A stretch of DNA of 64,000 nt from Daucus carota subsp. sativus (taxonomy: Eukaryota; Streptophyta; Magnoliopsida; Apiales; Apiaceae): positions 29,103,598 to 29,167,597 of the forward strand of contig NC_030385.2 in assembly GCF_001625215.2 (NCBI RefSeq), read 5' to 3'. Both the position numbers and the translations under genes were made by a program. Positions 11,505 to 23,965 of the stretch are shown in pieces. Below the pieces are notes generated by a model. The model was not told the origin of the DNA, did not search any database, and saw only the letters and a list, made by a program, of their open reading frames with translations. Every line of letters starts with the position of its first letter. Position 1 is the first letter of the stretch.

Positions 11505-12944
11505 TTAAGGCTCGTCATCGTCTGCAGCCATCTTGTCATCCTCATCAGCCTGCAGCTTTTCATCCATCTTAGCCTGAAGCGCCTCCAAGTCCATAGCAAG
11601 AGGATCACTGATAGTAGCATCCTTCCCTGCATCCTTATCAGCATCCTTAGCTGGAGTATCCTCTGTACCAGCACTGAACTTGATTTCGGAAGAACCACCA
11701 GACCCATAAAACTGCTTAAACTTGTACAACTCATTGAGCAAACTCATCCCACCGGAAGTATTGCCAGAAGTATCCATCTCAGGAGTGTCTCCAAACTTAG
11801 CACCAAGGAAAAACTCTTTCCAAAACTTAAGCTGACTGCCAAGCTCATGAATCTGTTCCGAGAGCTGCTTCTGACCATCCACCAGCTGTCTGTGATTAGC
11901 CCGTAATTCATCCATAAAATCCAGAATCTTCTTAGCTGAGATTCCCAAGTCAACACAACCACTAGAAGCAGGAGGGGGTGGCACAGGAGAAGTATTCTGG
12001 ACAGGAGACTCAATAACAGATAGAGTCCCATCCTTCTCAACCCTCAAATTTGACTGGCTAAGGCACTTAGCATCTAAGAACTCTTTTGCGGTCATTGACT
12101 CAACCCCATCAGTGTCAACACCATACCACTCAAAAATCCTTGACAGCAACAACCCATAAGGTAACCCAGTACCAGACTTACCTTCAACAGCCTCAATCAT
12201 GTTATTCAGAACTAACTCACCCAAATCAAATGACTTCCCAACCATCACCATTGACACAAATATAACATCCTGAGCAGAAAGATTAGAACGAGTACCCAAA
12301 CGAGGACACACATTCTCAATAGACACCTTAAAAAGAGCATGAGCTAAAGGAAGAATTTGTGTAGTGGAGGGAAAGGTTTCACAAGGCCCATCAGTTCCAA
12401 ACAACAAATTGAACTGATCCTTGACAGTAAAATCATCAAACTGTTTAAAACCCCTTTTTGTAAAGATTAAAATTGGTGATGGAGGAGTTTTTAAAATCGC
12501 ATTCAAAAACAACGAAGACAAGGTTATCTTAGTGTTATTGACATACGCCACATAGAGACCAGATGAATTAGGTTGAAGATTTTCATAAAACTCTCGCACC
12601 AGAGACGGATAACACACTTTTGGTAAATCAACTAAGAATGACTCAAACCCTAACTCAGAGAATAGTTTCACAACTCCACAATTAAAGGAAGTCTTGCCAG
12701 AGAGAGGCTTACCCAAGATTATTTTGCGAGAACCCAAATCTCGAGCCTCCGATGCACTTTCCATACCCATCTTTGCTTTCTTGGATTTCTCAACCACCGT
12801 ACCAGACTTACGAACCCCAGACTGCTCATCGCTGCTTTCAATATCCACCAATCGGTCGAGATCGAGATCATCTTCATCGATAAGCTTTCGCTTAGTCATA
12901 GCAGAAGTAGGAGTTTTTGCACTGGCTCGGGTCTTCTTCTTCAT
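11505..12944 (-). CDS. Sirevirus third ORF (env-like position), plant-transposon-protein domain
   Basis: This open frame encodes 479 residues from MKKKTRASAK to a TAA at 11505-11507. It lies between RNase H and the 3' LTR, where Sireviruses carry their optional env-like gene. Residues about 1-60 are basic then acidic. About 70-300 resemble the 'putative plant transposon protein' domain (LVREFYENLQ, then ITLSSLFLNAIL). About 345-395 look like a coiled coil (ILDFMDELRANHRQL, LSEQIHELGSQLKFW), and the tail is acidic and Ala/Asp-rich. I see no signal peptide or membrane span, so 'env' describes position only. The frame stays open upstream to 13211; I chose the internal Met because it starts the conserved-looking part. 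It is uninterrupted although gag and pol are broken. Confidence 0.8.
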   Translation of the reverse strand: MKKKTRASAKTPTSAMTKRKLIDEDDLDLDRLVDIESSDEQSGVRKSGTVVEKSKKAKMGMESASEARDLGSRKIILGKPLSGKTSFNCGVVKLFSELGFESFLVDLPKVCYPSLVREFYENLQPNSSGLYVAYVNNTKITLSSLFLNAILKTPPSPILIFTKRGFKQFDDFTVKDQFNLLFGTDGPCETFPSTTQILPLAHALFKVSIENVCPRLGTRSNLSAQDVIFVSMVMVGKSFDLGELVLNNMIEAVEGKSGTGLPYGLLLSRIFEWYGVDTDGVESMTAKEFLDAKCLSQSNLRVEKDGTLSVIESPVQNTSPVPPPPASSGCVDLGISAKKILDFMDELRANHRQLVDGQKQLSEQIHELGSQLKFWKEFFLGAKFGDTPEMDTSGNTSGGMSLLNELYKFKQFYGSGGSSEIKFSAGTEDTPAKDADKDAGKDATISDPLAMDLEALQAKMDEKLQADEDDKMAADDDEP

Positions 12945-13431
12945 TGCAAGACCAGCGCCGATTGTAGCTATGGTGAGTAAAGTGTATCGGTTGAAGAGGA
13001 AAGATAAAACCCTAGGTTCCGTTTGCGAGCTTTTAAAGATGGAACTGAACAGACTCGGAGATAAGATATATCTCAAACACTTTTGAATTATATTCGGGGG
13101 AGGATTTTTAGGAATAAATCTAGTTAGATTTAGATTATTTAAATAATTCATTTTGTATATCCGAACGTAATCTAAACAAAAATTTGTTACTGTTACTAAT
13201 CTTACTCCCACTTAAATAGTGATTAGATAGATTTGAATTTGAATTTAGCATAGATTAACACATAATCACGTAACAAATTCTCACATAAAATTCTATCTGA
13301 ATCAGCACATAACGGTTAGTTTATTAATTAAACTAAAATGCAAATAATCACTTGAAATGACCTGCATGCAAAAATAATTAAAAATTATGTAAAGTACTGA
13401 GAGTAAGCTGATAGTACCCGGACCAAGCTTA

Positions 13432-16400
13432 TTAGCTTGCTGACTGCACATCACACATACCCAATTCCCTTCTCAGCACAACATAGCGTTCTTCAGGAAG
13501 AGGTTTTGTGAAGATGTCAGCTAGCTGATCTGCTGTAGCCACAAAAATCAACTTGACAACACCCCTTGCAACATTGTCTCTCAAAAATGATGTCGAACAT
13601 CAATGTGCTTTGTCCTCGAATGATTGACTGGATTTTCTGAAATGTTGATTGTACTTGTGTTGTCACAGAAAATTGGAGTTTGCTTGCATTTGATTCCAAA
13701 GTCCTTCAATTGTTGTCTCATCCATAGCATTTGAGAACAACAGCTACCAGCTGCTAAATACTCCCCCCCAGCCGTAGATAGAGCAACTGAAGTTTGCTTC
13801 TTGCTTAACCAAGAAACTAAGCTTTGACCCAAAAATGCACAAACACCACTTGTACTTTTTCTATCAGTTTGACTACCTGCATAATCTGCATCACTATACC
13901 CCACAAGATCAAAAGCATTTGTGATAGGATAGAATAAACCCAAAGTAATAGTTCCACTTAAATATTTAAATATTCTTTTAACAGCTTGTAAGTGAGAATC
14001 CTTTGGTTTTGCTTGAAATCTAGCACAAACACAAACACTATACATAATATCAGGTCTAGAGGCTGTAAGATAAAGTAAACTACCAATCATACCTCTATAC
14101 ATTCAAACATCAACATCTTTACCTTGCTCATCTGCTGTCAGCTTGCTGACAACGCTCATAGGTGTTGATTTCCCCTTGATATTCTTATATCCAAATCTTT
14201 TGAGTAGATTCTTGATATATTTGGATTGATGCACATAAATTCCTTCTGGAGTTTGCTTAATTTGGAGCCCCAAGAAATAATTGAGCTCTCCCATCATGCT
14301 CATGTCAAACTCACTATGCATGCACTTTGAAAACCACTTACACAAAGAATCATTAGTAGATCCAAATATAATATCATCTACATATATTTGAACAACTAAT
14401 ATATCTTGACCTTTAAAGATAGTGAACAAAGTAGGATCAATTTTACCTCTAATAAAACCATTTTTGATCAAAAATTCACTTAACCTTTCTTACCATGACC
14501 GAGGTGCTTGCCTTAATCCATATAGTGCCTTCTTGAGCTTGTAGACACGGTTGGGATATTTTTCATCCTCGAATCCTGGTGGTTGCTTGACATAGACCTC
14601 TTCCTTTAGATATCCATTTAAGAATGCACTTTTGACGTCCATTTGATGTAGCTTGAACTTCTTGTAGCATGCAAATGACAATAGCATCCTAATAGATTCC
14701 AATCTTGCAACCGGAGCATATGTTTGATCAAAATCAATCCCTTCTTGCTGATTGTATCCTTGTGCAACAAGTCTAGCTTTGTTCCGAGTGATAGTACCAA
14801 ATTCATCAACTTTATTCTTGAACACCCATTTGGTTCCAACAATTGAAGCATCCTTTGGTGGATCTACAAGTTCCCAAACATCACATCTTTCGAATTGGTT
14901 GAGTTCTTCTTGCATTGCCATGATCCAATTTTCATCTTGTAAAGCTTCTTGAACATTCTTTGGTTCCTCTTGAGCTATAAAGGCAGCATGAGCACAAATG
15001 TTGGCTTGAGCTTTCCTTGTTTGAATTCCAGCTGATTTGTCTCCAATGATCAACTGAGGAGGATGATTCTTCACTGTTCTAGTTGACTTTGGTAGATTAT
15101 GTTGAGCTATGACCTCTTCATTCCTTGTAGTCTGCCCAGGAGGAGTCTGATCAACAACATTTTGGCTTGCTGATGAAGTTTGACCTCTGGATTCATCCAA
15201 TGTGAGCTTTGACATCTTATCCAAAGTTTCTTCAAGAGATGGAGTGGATTCAGTAGCTTTATTGCCTTCTGAAGTTTTGGCAGTTGACTTGTCAGCTTGC
15301 TGATTTCCAGTTTCCTACACTGTCAGCTTGCTGCTAGTACCTGTACCTGCACATTCTTCCTCGTCTCTTGCAAGATCATCAGTAGACTCTTGAAATGAAA
15401 CATCAATAGACTCTTCAACAGTATGTTTAGCACGATTATACACTCTATAAGCACGACTTGTAAAAGAATAGCCCAAAAATATAGCTTCATAAGATTTAGA
15501 ATCGAATTTACCATCCCTATCAATGGTTTTGAGTACGAAGCACTTAGATCCAAAAACCTTAAAGTAGCTGATATTAGGCTTCTTTTTCCTTAGCAATTCA
15601 TAAGGAGTCTTGTTGAGAATTGGCCTGATAAGCACTCTGTTAAGAACATAGCTTGCTGTGTTGACAGCTTCTGCCCAAAAACTTCTTGGCAGCTTGCTCT
15701 CCTGCAGCAATGTCCTAGCTGTTTCTTGTAAGGACCTGTTCTTACGCTCTACAACTCCATTTTGCTGAGGTGTACGAGGTGCTGAGAACTCATGTGAGAT
15801 TCCTCTTTCTTCACAATAAGTAATGAAGTCTTTTTGGAATTCCCCACCATGATCACTTCGAATACCTACAAGTCTTGTATCTAATTTGTTCTCAAGCAAC
15901 TTTATTAGTTTCTCAAATTCACTAAAAGCACAATCTTTAGTACGCAAGAATAATACCCAAGTGAATCTAGAATAATCATCAACAATAACAAAGGCATATT
16001 GTTTACCTCCAATACTCTTATAAGCTTCGGGACCAAAGAGATCCAAGTGAAGAAGCTCTAAAGGTTTAGAAGTAGATACCATTTTCTTTGCCTTATGTGG
16101 AGTCTTTGTTTGCTTTCCCAATTGACAAGCAGAACACGTCTCCATCTTGACATACTTAAGCTTTGGTAATCCTCGAACAAACTTCTTTGCTGACAGCTTG
16201 CTGAGATGATCCATATGAGCATGTCCAAGCCTTCTATGCCAAATTTCTGGATTGTTATCCACAGCTGCTAAACAAACACATGCCTCCTGTTCTTCAAAGT
16301 TCAAAACATATATATTTCCTTCTCGTTTTGCAACTAGAGGAGTTTTGTTAGCACCAACAAGTATAGTACATTCATTCTTACCAAAGTTAACAATATGACC

Positions 16401-16646
16401 ATCATCAAACAACTGACTTATACTAAGCAAGTTATAGGTAAGACCTTTAACATATTGTACCTTGTTAATAGAAATGATACTATTACCTATAGTTCCTTTG
16501 CCAAGAATAGGAAGAGTTTTGCTATCACCAATTGTGACACGTCCACCCTTCTTCATCTTCAAGCTTAGAAACTGAGATTTGTCTCCACTCATGTGCCTAG
16601 TGCATCCACTATCCAATATCCATTGATTTGGCTTTACTTTAGACAC
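13432..16646 (-). pseudogene. Sirevirus pol: protease, integrase, reverse transcriptase, RNase H (disrupted)
   Basis: Minus-strand order: protease with DSGC near 16610; GAG-pre-integrase zinc motif (HRRLGHAHMDHL, CSAC); integrase core with D (LDLFGP), D (RSDHGGEF) and E (VVERKNRSL); then RT with [17 protein letters not shown] and the catalytic IYVDDIIFGS; then RNase H with GYSDADYAGS and ADIFTKPLPEE. The frame is broken by in-frame stops at 15315-15317 (TAG), 14490-14492 (TAA, where a Tyr codon is usual) and 14103-14105 (TGA), and by a one-base frameshift near 13581. The ancestral stop is TAA at 13432-13434. No functional polyprotein can be made from this copy. Confidence 0.93.
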
Positions 16647-16677
16647 GAGACAAACCTACAAAACAAACACAAAACAC

Positions 16678-18653
16678 TCAACGTTTTGGTACCCATATTT
16701 TGTTGGGTCCAGCAGTGTTAGATGATAAAACATATAGAACATTAAGATCAGATTTCTTGATCCACATTTGGACCACTTTAGAACTCTTCTTCCATGTTCT
16801 GCTGGTCTTATCAGCATACTGTCTCGGAGCTGTCTTCTGTCTGTTTCTGTTGTCAACATACTGTCTGTGAGCTGACTTCCTTCTCCAGCTTGCTGATTGA
16901 GTATTCTTCATTGGACAATTATTAGCAAGATGGCCCTTCTTTCCACACTTGTGACAAGTCACCCAAGGCATGGCATAATTATATGGAATGTCATTTTTCC
17001 CTTCATATCTCATTGATGATGTGGATGTAGAAGCTGCACCAATGCCTCCTTTATCATGAGAACCTTTAGCTTGTTTCATCATAGATTTGAGACTTTCTTC
17101 TCCTTGAACAAACTTTCCCATGGCTTTCTGAAGATCTTTGACTTCTTGCTCCAAGACTTGATCTTTTCAGCTTGAATAGATATTTCGGCTAAGCTTTGAG
17201 TTTTGCTCAACTCGAATGCCTCCAAGCTTGCATCCTTTGCTTTAGGATCTGCTCTCAGCGAGCTGAGTTCCTTCATGAGTGTATCATTCCTCCTTTGGAT
17301 TTGCATGTTGTTCCCTACAACTACAAGTTGTGAGATCTGTTCCTTGAGAGTAGCAATGATTCCACTACTAGCCTTGGCACTCTTTTCATTTAAGAAATCA
17401 CCTATGACTTTCTTCAAATGAACATTTTCTTTCTCGAGCTCATAATTCTCATTCTTAAGATCAATGAGTTCCATTATTGATGAACAACTCTTATCCTGCA
17501 TGGTTAGTTCACAAGCAGTTGTATCAATAGTATGTAATTCGGAATTAATAGAATTTACCTCACTATTAGTGTCCGTCTCCGAATCAGTTGTATCAATTGA
17601 GCCATCGAGACCAACAAGAGCCAAGTTCACCAACTCATCACTTGAATCCTCAGAAGTTGATTCATCTTCATCATCACTCCAAGTTAGAAGTGCCTTGGAT
17701 TTCTTTTTGTTCTTGAAATCAGCTTGCTGTCTAGGCGGCTTTGGCTTGTTCTTGAGCTTGTAGCAATCCCTTTTGAAATGTCCTTTCTTGCCACATTCAA
17801 AACATGCATCATCTTTTGGATCCTTCTTGGCACCAAATGCTTTGCCCTTTTCTCTTTTCATTTAATTTTTCTTTTCAATCATTCTCTTGATTTTCCTGGA
17901 CAAAAGAGCTAGATCCTCATCTGATTTTGTTTCCTCATCCGTTTCCAGCTTGCTGATAGAGGAGTGCAGTGCAAGATTCTTCATTTTCTCTGTTGGCAGC
18001 TTGCTGCTTTCTGAGCTGTTAGCTTCAATCTTAGCTTCAAATTGTTCCAACTCAGCAAATATAGCTAGGTGATCCATAGTATCAATGTTGAGAGCTGATT
18101 CCAATGCTGTGACCTTGGCACCATATTCGAATGGAGCTGCATTTAGAATATTCATGTTGATTTCCGATTGAGGAATCTTTTTGCCAAGTCTTTCAAGGCT
18201 GTTAAGAGTAACTTGGAATCTAGCTTGGCTTTCCCGAATGGATTCTCCCTTCTTGATAGCGAAGCTTCCAAATTCTTTCATGAGCTTTCCGAGCTTGACC
18301 TTCTTTAAGCCTTGTGAGTCTTCATGATATGTCTCCAATGCATCCCAAATTTCCTTAGCTGTTTTGAGAGAAGAGACCTTGTCATATTCAGCTTGATTCA
18401 GCCCATTAATCAATGTACTCCTTGCTTTTCCATTGGCAGCAACCTTTGATAGCTCGTCCACTGTGAGAACATCGACGTCCTTGACTTTGCCATCTTTATC
18501 AAGATATTCAAAAGGACCTCTTTGCACAACTCTTTGCATTAGGGGATCTCTGGACAGATGAGCCTCCATTTGGCCTTTCCACCAATTGTAGTTGTCAGAT
18601 TCCGTGAGGAGAGGAGCTCTAAAATCGGACTTTCCCTGAAACTTATCAGCCAT
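16678..18653 (-). pseudogene. Sirevirus gag (disrupted)
   Basis: Starts MADKFQGKSDFRAPLLTESD at 18653, just after the primer-binding site. The N-terminal part is the copia-type retrotransposon gag fold (NYNWWKGQMEAHL, ALETYHEDSQGLKK). Two CCHC zinc knuckles follow: CFECGKKGHFKRDC near 17790 and CHKCGKKGHLANNC near 16935. Between them is an acidic, coiled-coil-like stretch. An in-frame TAA at 17862-17864 and a frameshift near 17155 break the frame. The gag reading then stops at 16678, about 30 nt before pol in another frame, so gag and pol are not continuous here. Confidence 0.92.
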
Positions 18654-18698
18654 ATCGATCGATACTATTCCTGTTACAGAAGTATTAGTACAAACACA

Positions 18699-18710
18699 GC
18701 TCTGATACCA
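18699..18710 (-). other. Primer-binding site (initiator tRNA-Met)
   Basis: On the minus strand TGGTATCAGAGC begins two bases inside the 5' LTR end. It is complementary to the 3' end of plant initiator methionine tRNA, the usual primer for copia elements. It fixes the element's orientation. Confidence 0.95.
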
Positions 18711-18712
18711 AT

Positions 18713-21700
18713 TGAAATTACACACCTAGAGGGGGGGTGAATAGGTGTTATGGCTAATATGACCGATTTTTAATAGTTACCGAATAGTTAATGTGACAGA
18801 CCCAACTTAAATAACCGACTAAAGCATGCATATCGATAAATATAATTAAACTACAGAGTTATAACGATTAATCTACAAGTCTAATCCACAATCCCGGAAT
18901 CACCAGGAATGAGTATGAACAACAACTAAAGTTATTACAACCCAAATAGAAATCCAAATTAAATCTAAGTCATTACTACAGTTTTTAAATCCCAAAAGTT
19001 CAAAAGATAACCACTAGGGAACTACGAGTCCCCAACCTGCTCCATCATACGGCGGTAAGCAATCCCGTTGCCTGAGGTGGATTTACGTGCGGTCTGCTTG
19101 AAACAGGCCATTCTCGGGTTTCACTGAAGGGTTATAACAACAACAATATATATGAGCATAAAGCTCAGCAAGTGAAAGCAGTAATAAAACAGTTCACAAT
19201 ATGCAATATAATCAAGTGCAAAAGCAACAATAGATATCACAAGGTATAAACACAAGTAAAGGTGCAATGTGGGGTATCAATTTATTGAAATTGGAAACAC
19301 ACAGCGCTACGAGCATTGAGGGGTGATCAGCCCACACCAAGCTCCGAACCACATAAAGTGATTCAACCAGGGAGGATCCTCGGCACACATTGGCCATAAA
19401 CAGACATCAGGCTCCCCGCTACTGATGCTGCAATAATTGACTGGCGCCTCAGTCTTAAGTAAAATATTAACCAATTCCTTTTTAAGGTCATTTCAAATCA
19501 AATCATTTTCAAAAAGGGGTCTTGATCAAAGACAAGTTATAAGCAAGGGTGTTTTCAAAATACAAGCGATCTTTCAAAAGTAAAGGATGTTATTAAGATC
19601 AGGGTTCCAAATGAGATAATTCAGTTTAATGTGGGGTATCAAGTTCTCATTATTCATCAAGGGACTATTGGAGTATAATCATGTGGTTGTAAGGTGATAT
19701 TACATGAATAAGGTAATTCAAGTGTTAAGGGTATTATTGGAATCCAAAGTCATGATCACAAGGGGTGATAAGGTAATTCAGTCCTAAATAAACAGTAATT
19801 CAACGTTCACAGGGTATACAGTTACAAAGCAAGTATAAAGGAAGAGTTTCACTTGCCTGGATAAAGCTTACTGCACTCTTGTATAGATGCTTCTAGGGGT
19901 TCCTTGCCTGGCCTCCTACTTGCACCTATAATTAATAGTATCCTCGTCACTAACTACCCTTTCGCGTATAAATGTGTATATATATATATATAAATAAATA
20001 TATATACATATATATTAAATATACACTTAAACTTAATTAAAACAAGTAACATAGTCATCAAGTAATGCACATAACAAGTAAAGCATGGCACTTAGTTACT
20101 TAACTTATATTACTTAATAATCTCTAATTATTCCTAAGTCAATTAAGCATTTAATCAAGTAGCACATAAGGTCTAAGACCAATACCTCCTAACCATACTC
20201 TACTGACCTCAAATTAACAAATTAATAGTAAGGCACACTTGTGCCCCACTACTCAAGACTTACAAGTGAAGTGCAACCTAAGTGACTCACTAGTATGCTT
20301 ACCTTGGCGACACTTAGAGTGCCTTGGTAAAAGAATGCATCTACACTAAGTGAATTGACTTAAACTAACTTGCACTCTCTAATATGACTTAAAACTAACT
20401 CATGAACTCAATATGAGGTCAAGGCCTCACTGATGACACACTAAAATGCAATGCACCCTAAGTTGGTACTAGAATGTGACTCCATGTGTGACACTTGTGT
20501 TCTTTAGTGGAAATGAGGCATCTCCACTTAGGGTATTGACTCCAAACCAATTTCTAAAGGTTGACACAATCTTAAACTAATATTATGAAGTGGTATGACT
20601 CAAAGGCCTTGCCTATATAGGTCCTTAAAAACTAGTGTACCAAAGTGACCATTCTGCCTTGGCAGTTTGGCACCTCTTGGGGGTTTTGGCAAAAACAAGT
20701 GTTTATACTATGTGACTTGGTGAAATTGTGACTCTACTGGATACTTAAGACTTAAATCTAAGTTGTGCACTTGGAATGACACTAAGGCCTTGCTCAGGCC
20801 TCCTTGGGCCTCTAAACAAAGTTGGCACAGAGCACTCTGCCCTGCTGTGGGGACTGCCATGAACTTAACAACTTGAGACTCACTAAACTCACTCACTACA
20901 CCAATTTACTGACTCAAATAGCTTCCTAATACTTCCCTAAGCTCATCTAAATCAAGGCCCCATGAGGGCCTCATCAATGACAAGGTTTTTAACACTCAAA
21001 AGTGCAAATGACACAATTGTGCCCTGTTCTGGGGTGTACTCTGAAATGTGTGTGTGCATCTATGTAAATGATGGTTTTTATGACTTCTAAAGCTACTGGA
21101 GACTTGTATACATCAAGTCCTAACTCCAGGAGACTTGGGCCTATGAGGGCCTAAGCATGACACCTCCATTTCACTAGTTTTCTAAGGTGTAAAAATCTGC
21201 CATGGTGTGTGTGTGACTCCTTCCACCTTAACACCCTCCAAAACTCCATATACCAACAAACCAAGCCACAAATACTACCCTACAATATACATATACCTAC
21301 TGACTAGCTACTCCAAGCAAGATATCACAAAATCCAACCTCATATAAGCATAAAACCGAGGCATTTGTAGAGCAAAAACAGAGCAGAATTTCAGGAGCAG
21401 TTTTTAAGCACTTTCCAAGCCAATGCACATACATACAAGTTTATTAATCATCAAAACTAAACATAATACATCAGACACCATCTACATTATCATTTTATGG
21501 CAAAAATCGAAGCATGCATTGATCAAAAACCAAGTTAAAAGCTCCAAATCATCACATATAACACCCATTCGAATATCATGGCCTAAGATCACTAGTTTCA
21601 CATGGTTCTTGTATAAATCATAACATGCAAGGTCTAAAACTTTGTAAAACACATTGTAAAGGATCAAAACTTCTTGAAACCATATCAAAACATCACACCA

Positions 21701-23965
21701 TTTCGAATTTAAGGCATGAAAACAACCCATTTCCTTCGGCTCCCTTGAGGGTCATTGCCGAAGGTGATGAAGCAAGTGTATTTCGGCCAAATGGAGGTAT
21801 AACCTCCACCAAAATCACATCAAGCTCATCATCTAGGAACCTCTGAAATGGTGACTCTAAGTCCATAAGAACTAAAGCCCCATTCCGGTTCCAAGTGACA
21901 CATGCAAGCCAAGTCTAACCTTGAGAGAGAAGATACAAGTGTGGGTGATGAAGATCTTGGCAAGACAAGCTTGATCCTTGAAGAAGATGAAGAAAACGGC
22001 AATGGAGGAGGGTTTAGAGAGAGAGAGCCGAGAGGAGAGGTGAGGGAGAGAGAAGAGAGAGATGAGAGAAGTGGGTTTGATTTTAGTTGGTGTGTATGAA
22101 TGAGTGAAGTGTGGAAGTATGTAATATTTTGTTCTCTTGTGTTTTGACTTGACCAACTAGTGGTAGTGGAATGCAGAAATGACTAGCTTGTCCTCTCTTC
22201 AAGTGTTGGTGTAAAATGCATGCAAGGGTAATGTAGTCTTTTGATAATTAATAAAAGTGTGATTAAAAAGAGTATTAAAAGAATGAGTTTTAGTAAATAA
22301 AGTACAAATCGATAAATCATGAAATTAATATCACAAATAATATGAGATTTTAGAAGTTTAATAAAATAGTTTTCACAAATTTTGGACAAGGAATGAATTT
22401 TAAAAGAAATATTACAAGTAGAGCTCTAATAGTCACATTTCACATAAATATAAAACACGAATATAATACACGTAAAATCTCGAGAAAAATATATGCACCA
22501 AACGCTATTTTACAAGTTAAAGCTTATCGGCTACTCGCAATTTATCAAATATCACTAAATCGCATATATCTCTATTATTATTTAATCGGGTAGCGACAAC
22601 GATCACATTTATTAATAAAAAGTCAAAACCGTCGCAACTAGTAATATTATTTAATCGCGTAGCGAGAACTATTCACCAAAAGTCATATAAGTACATTATA
22701 ACGACATACAAAAGTCATGTAACGATAAACGTGTCAAATTCACGTAATTTGGCAATTAAAACACGAAATTTAATATATCACCAAAATGAAATACTGTAAT
22801 ATATATAAGTCAAATATTACAGGCGTTACATCCTTCTTAAACTGTCACAGACAGCTTGCTGTTAATTTCAGAGTAAACAGTCAGCTAGCTAACAATGCAG
22901 ATGCAATGCAAAACAGATATAATCAGTAAGCTAGCAACACAGAGAATTTTAGCCAGGTTCGACCCCTAACCCTAATGGTCTACGTCCTGGTCCCCTACCA
23001 ACTGGCAAGAGATTATATTATTAATCAATAATATCAACAATTACAATGATTCAATAATATAACTTTCTTATACCCTTGTTCCTGTTATCAGCTTGCTGAA
23101 ACCTCTGAACCACGAACCAAAAGCTCTCCAAGACCTATACTTTCCAAGTATACTCTTCTAGCTAACTAGTCCCCTTGTTCCCTTGTTTCACAAGCTGGAT
23201 ACACAGCAACAAACCTTTACACTTTGAACAATACAATGTATGAGTGTAATACAACCGAAACTATGAACTCAATATAGATATATATTCAAATATAAGTACT
23301 AGAGCTCAAATAAAGATTTTGCAATGAAAGTATGTTGTATTTCAGAAGCTTGAAGTGTTTTCTTGTTTTTCAAAACGGAATCACACTCCAATATATATAC
23401 ACAATGATCCAACGGTCAAATAAGCAACAAATTACAACGTTCTTGTTCAACAGCTGAACTCACGTTTAATTTGTTCAGAATTGAACGTTAGAGCATCATG
23501 AACGTTACTGAGTAAAACCATAAAACGTTTGAGAGAAGTCCCAGTAAAATTGTATATATAAAACCAACTTATTTGAAATAGAATAGGAGTTGTTTTGGAT
23601 AAGTTCGAAGTAGAGAAAAACTCTCCTATCTTTTAAGAAATCGTTTTTGTTTAAAACTCTTGTTTAAAACTGAGCTCTAATATTTATATAAGTCATATAT
23701 AAATATTAAAGTCCTCACAAATCGATTCCTAATAAATCTCCACGATTTTAGGACTTCATCTTTATCCGCTTGTTTTCCTGTCAGTATGCTGTGAGCCTGC
23801 TGATAGTCTGTGAATTTTCCTGTAAGCTTGCTGACAGTGAGTTGTCATACTTAATTCCTGAAACACTGTTAGCACAGATATATTTCTTTGATAGCTCGCT
23901 AACAAGCCTCAGTTTTATGCTATTAGCTTGCTGGCAGTGTGATCATCAAAACCTTGAGAGTATCA
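18713..23965 (-). repeat. 5' LTR of the Sirevirus, split by a nested insertion
   Basis: The LTR is present as 18713-18779 and 22839-23965 (1,194 bp in total, against 1,197 bp in the other copy). A 4,059-bp insertion separates the parts. The outer end (...GAGAGTATCA) abuts the target duplication TGATT at 23966-23970. Confidence 0.93.
18792..22830 (-). mobile_element. Solo LTR of a Ty3/gypsy-type element, about 4.0 kb
   Basis: Read on the minus strand the sequence starts TGTAACGCCTGTAATATTTG and ends GGGTCTGTCACA. These TG...CA ends are typical of Tekay/Del-like chromovirus LTRs, which can reach this length. There is no coding ORF, no internal repeat of the ends and no primer site, so it looks like a solo LTR rather than a whole element. 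It is nested in the Sirevirus 5' LTR. Flanking bases do not match as a clean 5-bp target duplication: 12 extra bases sit at 18780-18791 and 'tccttc' with shifted sequence at 22831-22838. The lineage assignment is inference from ends and length. Confidence 0.7.

Larger units (their letters stand above)
9884..23965 (-). mobile_element. Sirevirus-type Ty1/copia LTR retrotransposon, full length but defective
   Basis: A 14,082-bp element on the minus strand bounded by the 5-bp target duplication TGATT (9879-9883 and 23966-23970). LTRs start TGATACTC and end AATTTCA. In minus-strand order it has the 5' LTR (with a nested solo LTR), an initiator-Met primer site, gag, pol (protease, integrase, RT, RNase H), a third env-like ORF, polypurine tracts and the 3' LTR. 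Copia domain order plus an extra ORF after RNase H and repeated GGGGGAG tracts is the hallmark of the Sirevirus (SIRE/Maximus) lineage. The LTR copies differ at roughly two dozen positions by eye, so insertion is not very recent. It entered an intron of the Helitron-like gene at 6025-24421. Confidence 0.95.

Noticed and set aside
12694-13086. Plus-strand frame of 130 codons
   Set aside because: It is antisense to the N-terminal part of the Sirevirus third ORF and has no own motif.
13432-18653. Functional gag-pol expression through stop-codon readthrough
   Set aside because: Stops occur at several unrelated positions together with frameshifts, so decay explains them better than programmed recoding.
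18699-18710. Possible tRNA-Met gene fragment (also at 43135-43145 and 58918-58932)
   Set aside because: Only the 3' terminal 11-15 bases of the tRNA are matched, next to LTR edges in the first two cases; these are retrotransposon primer sites.
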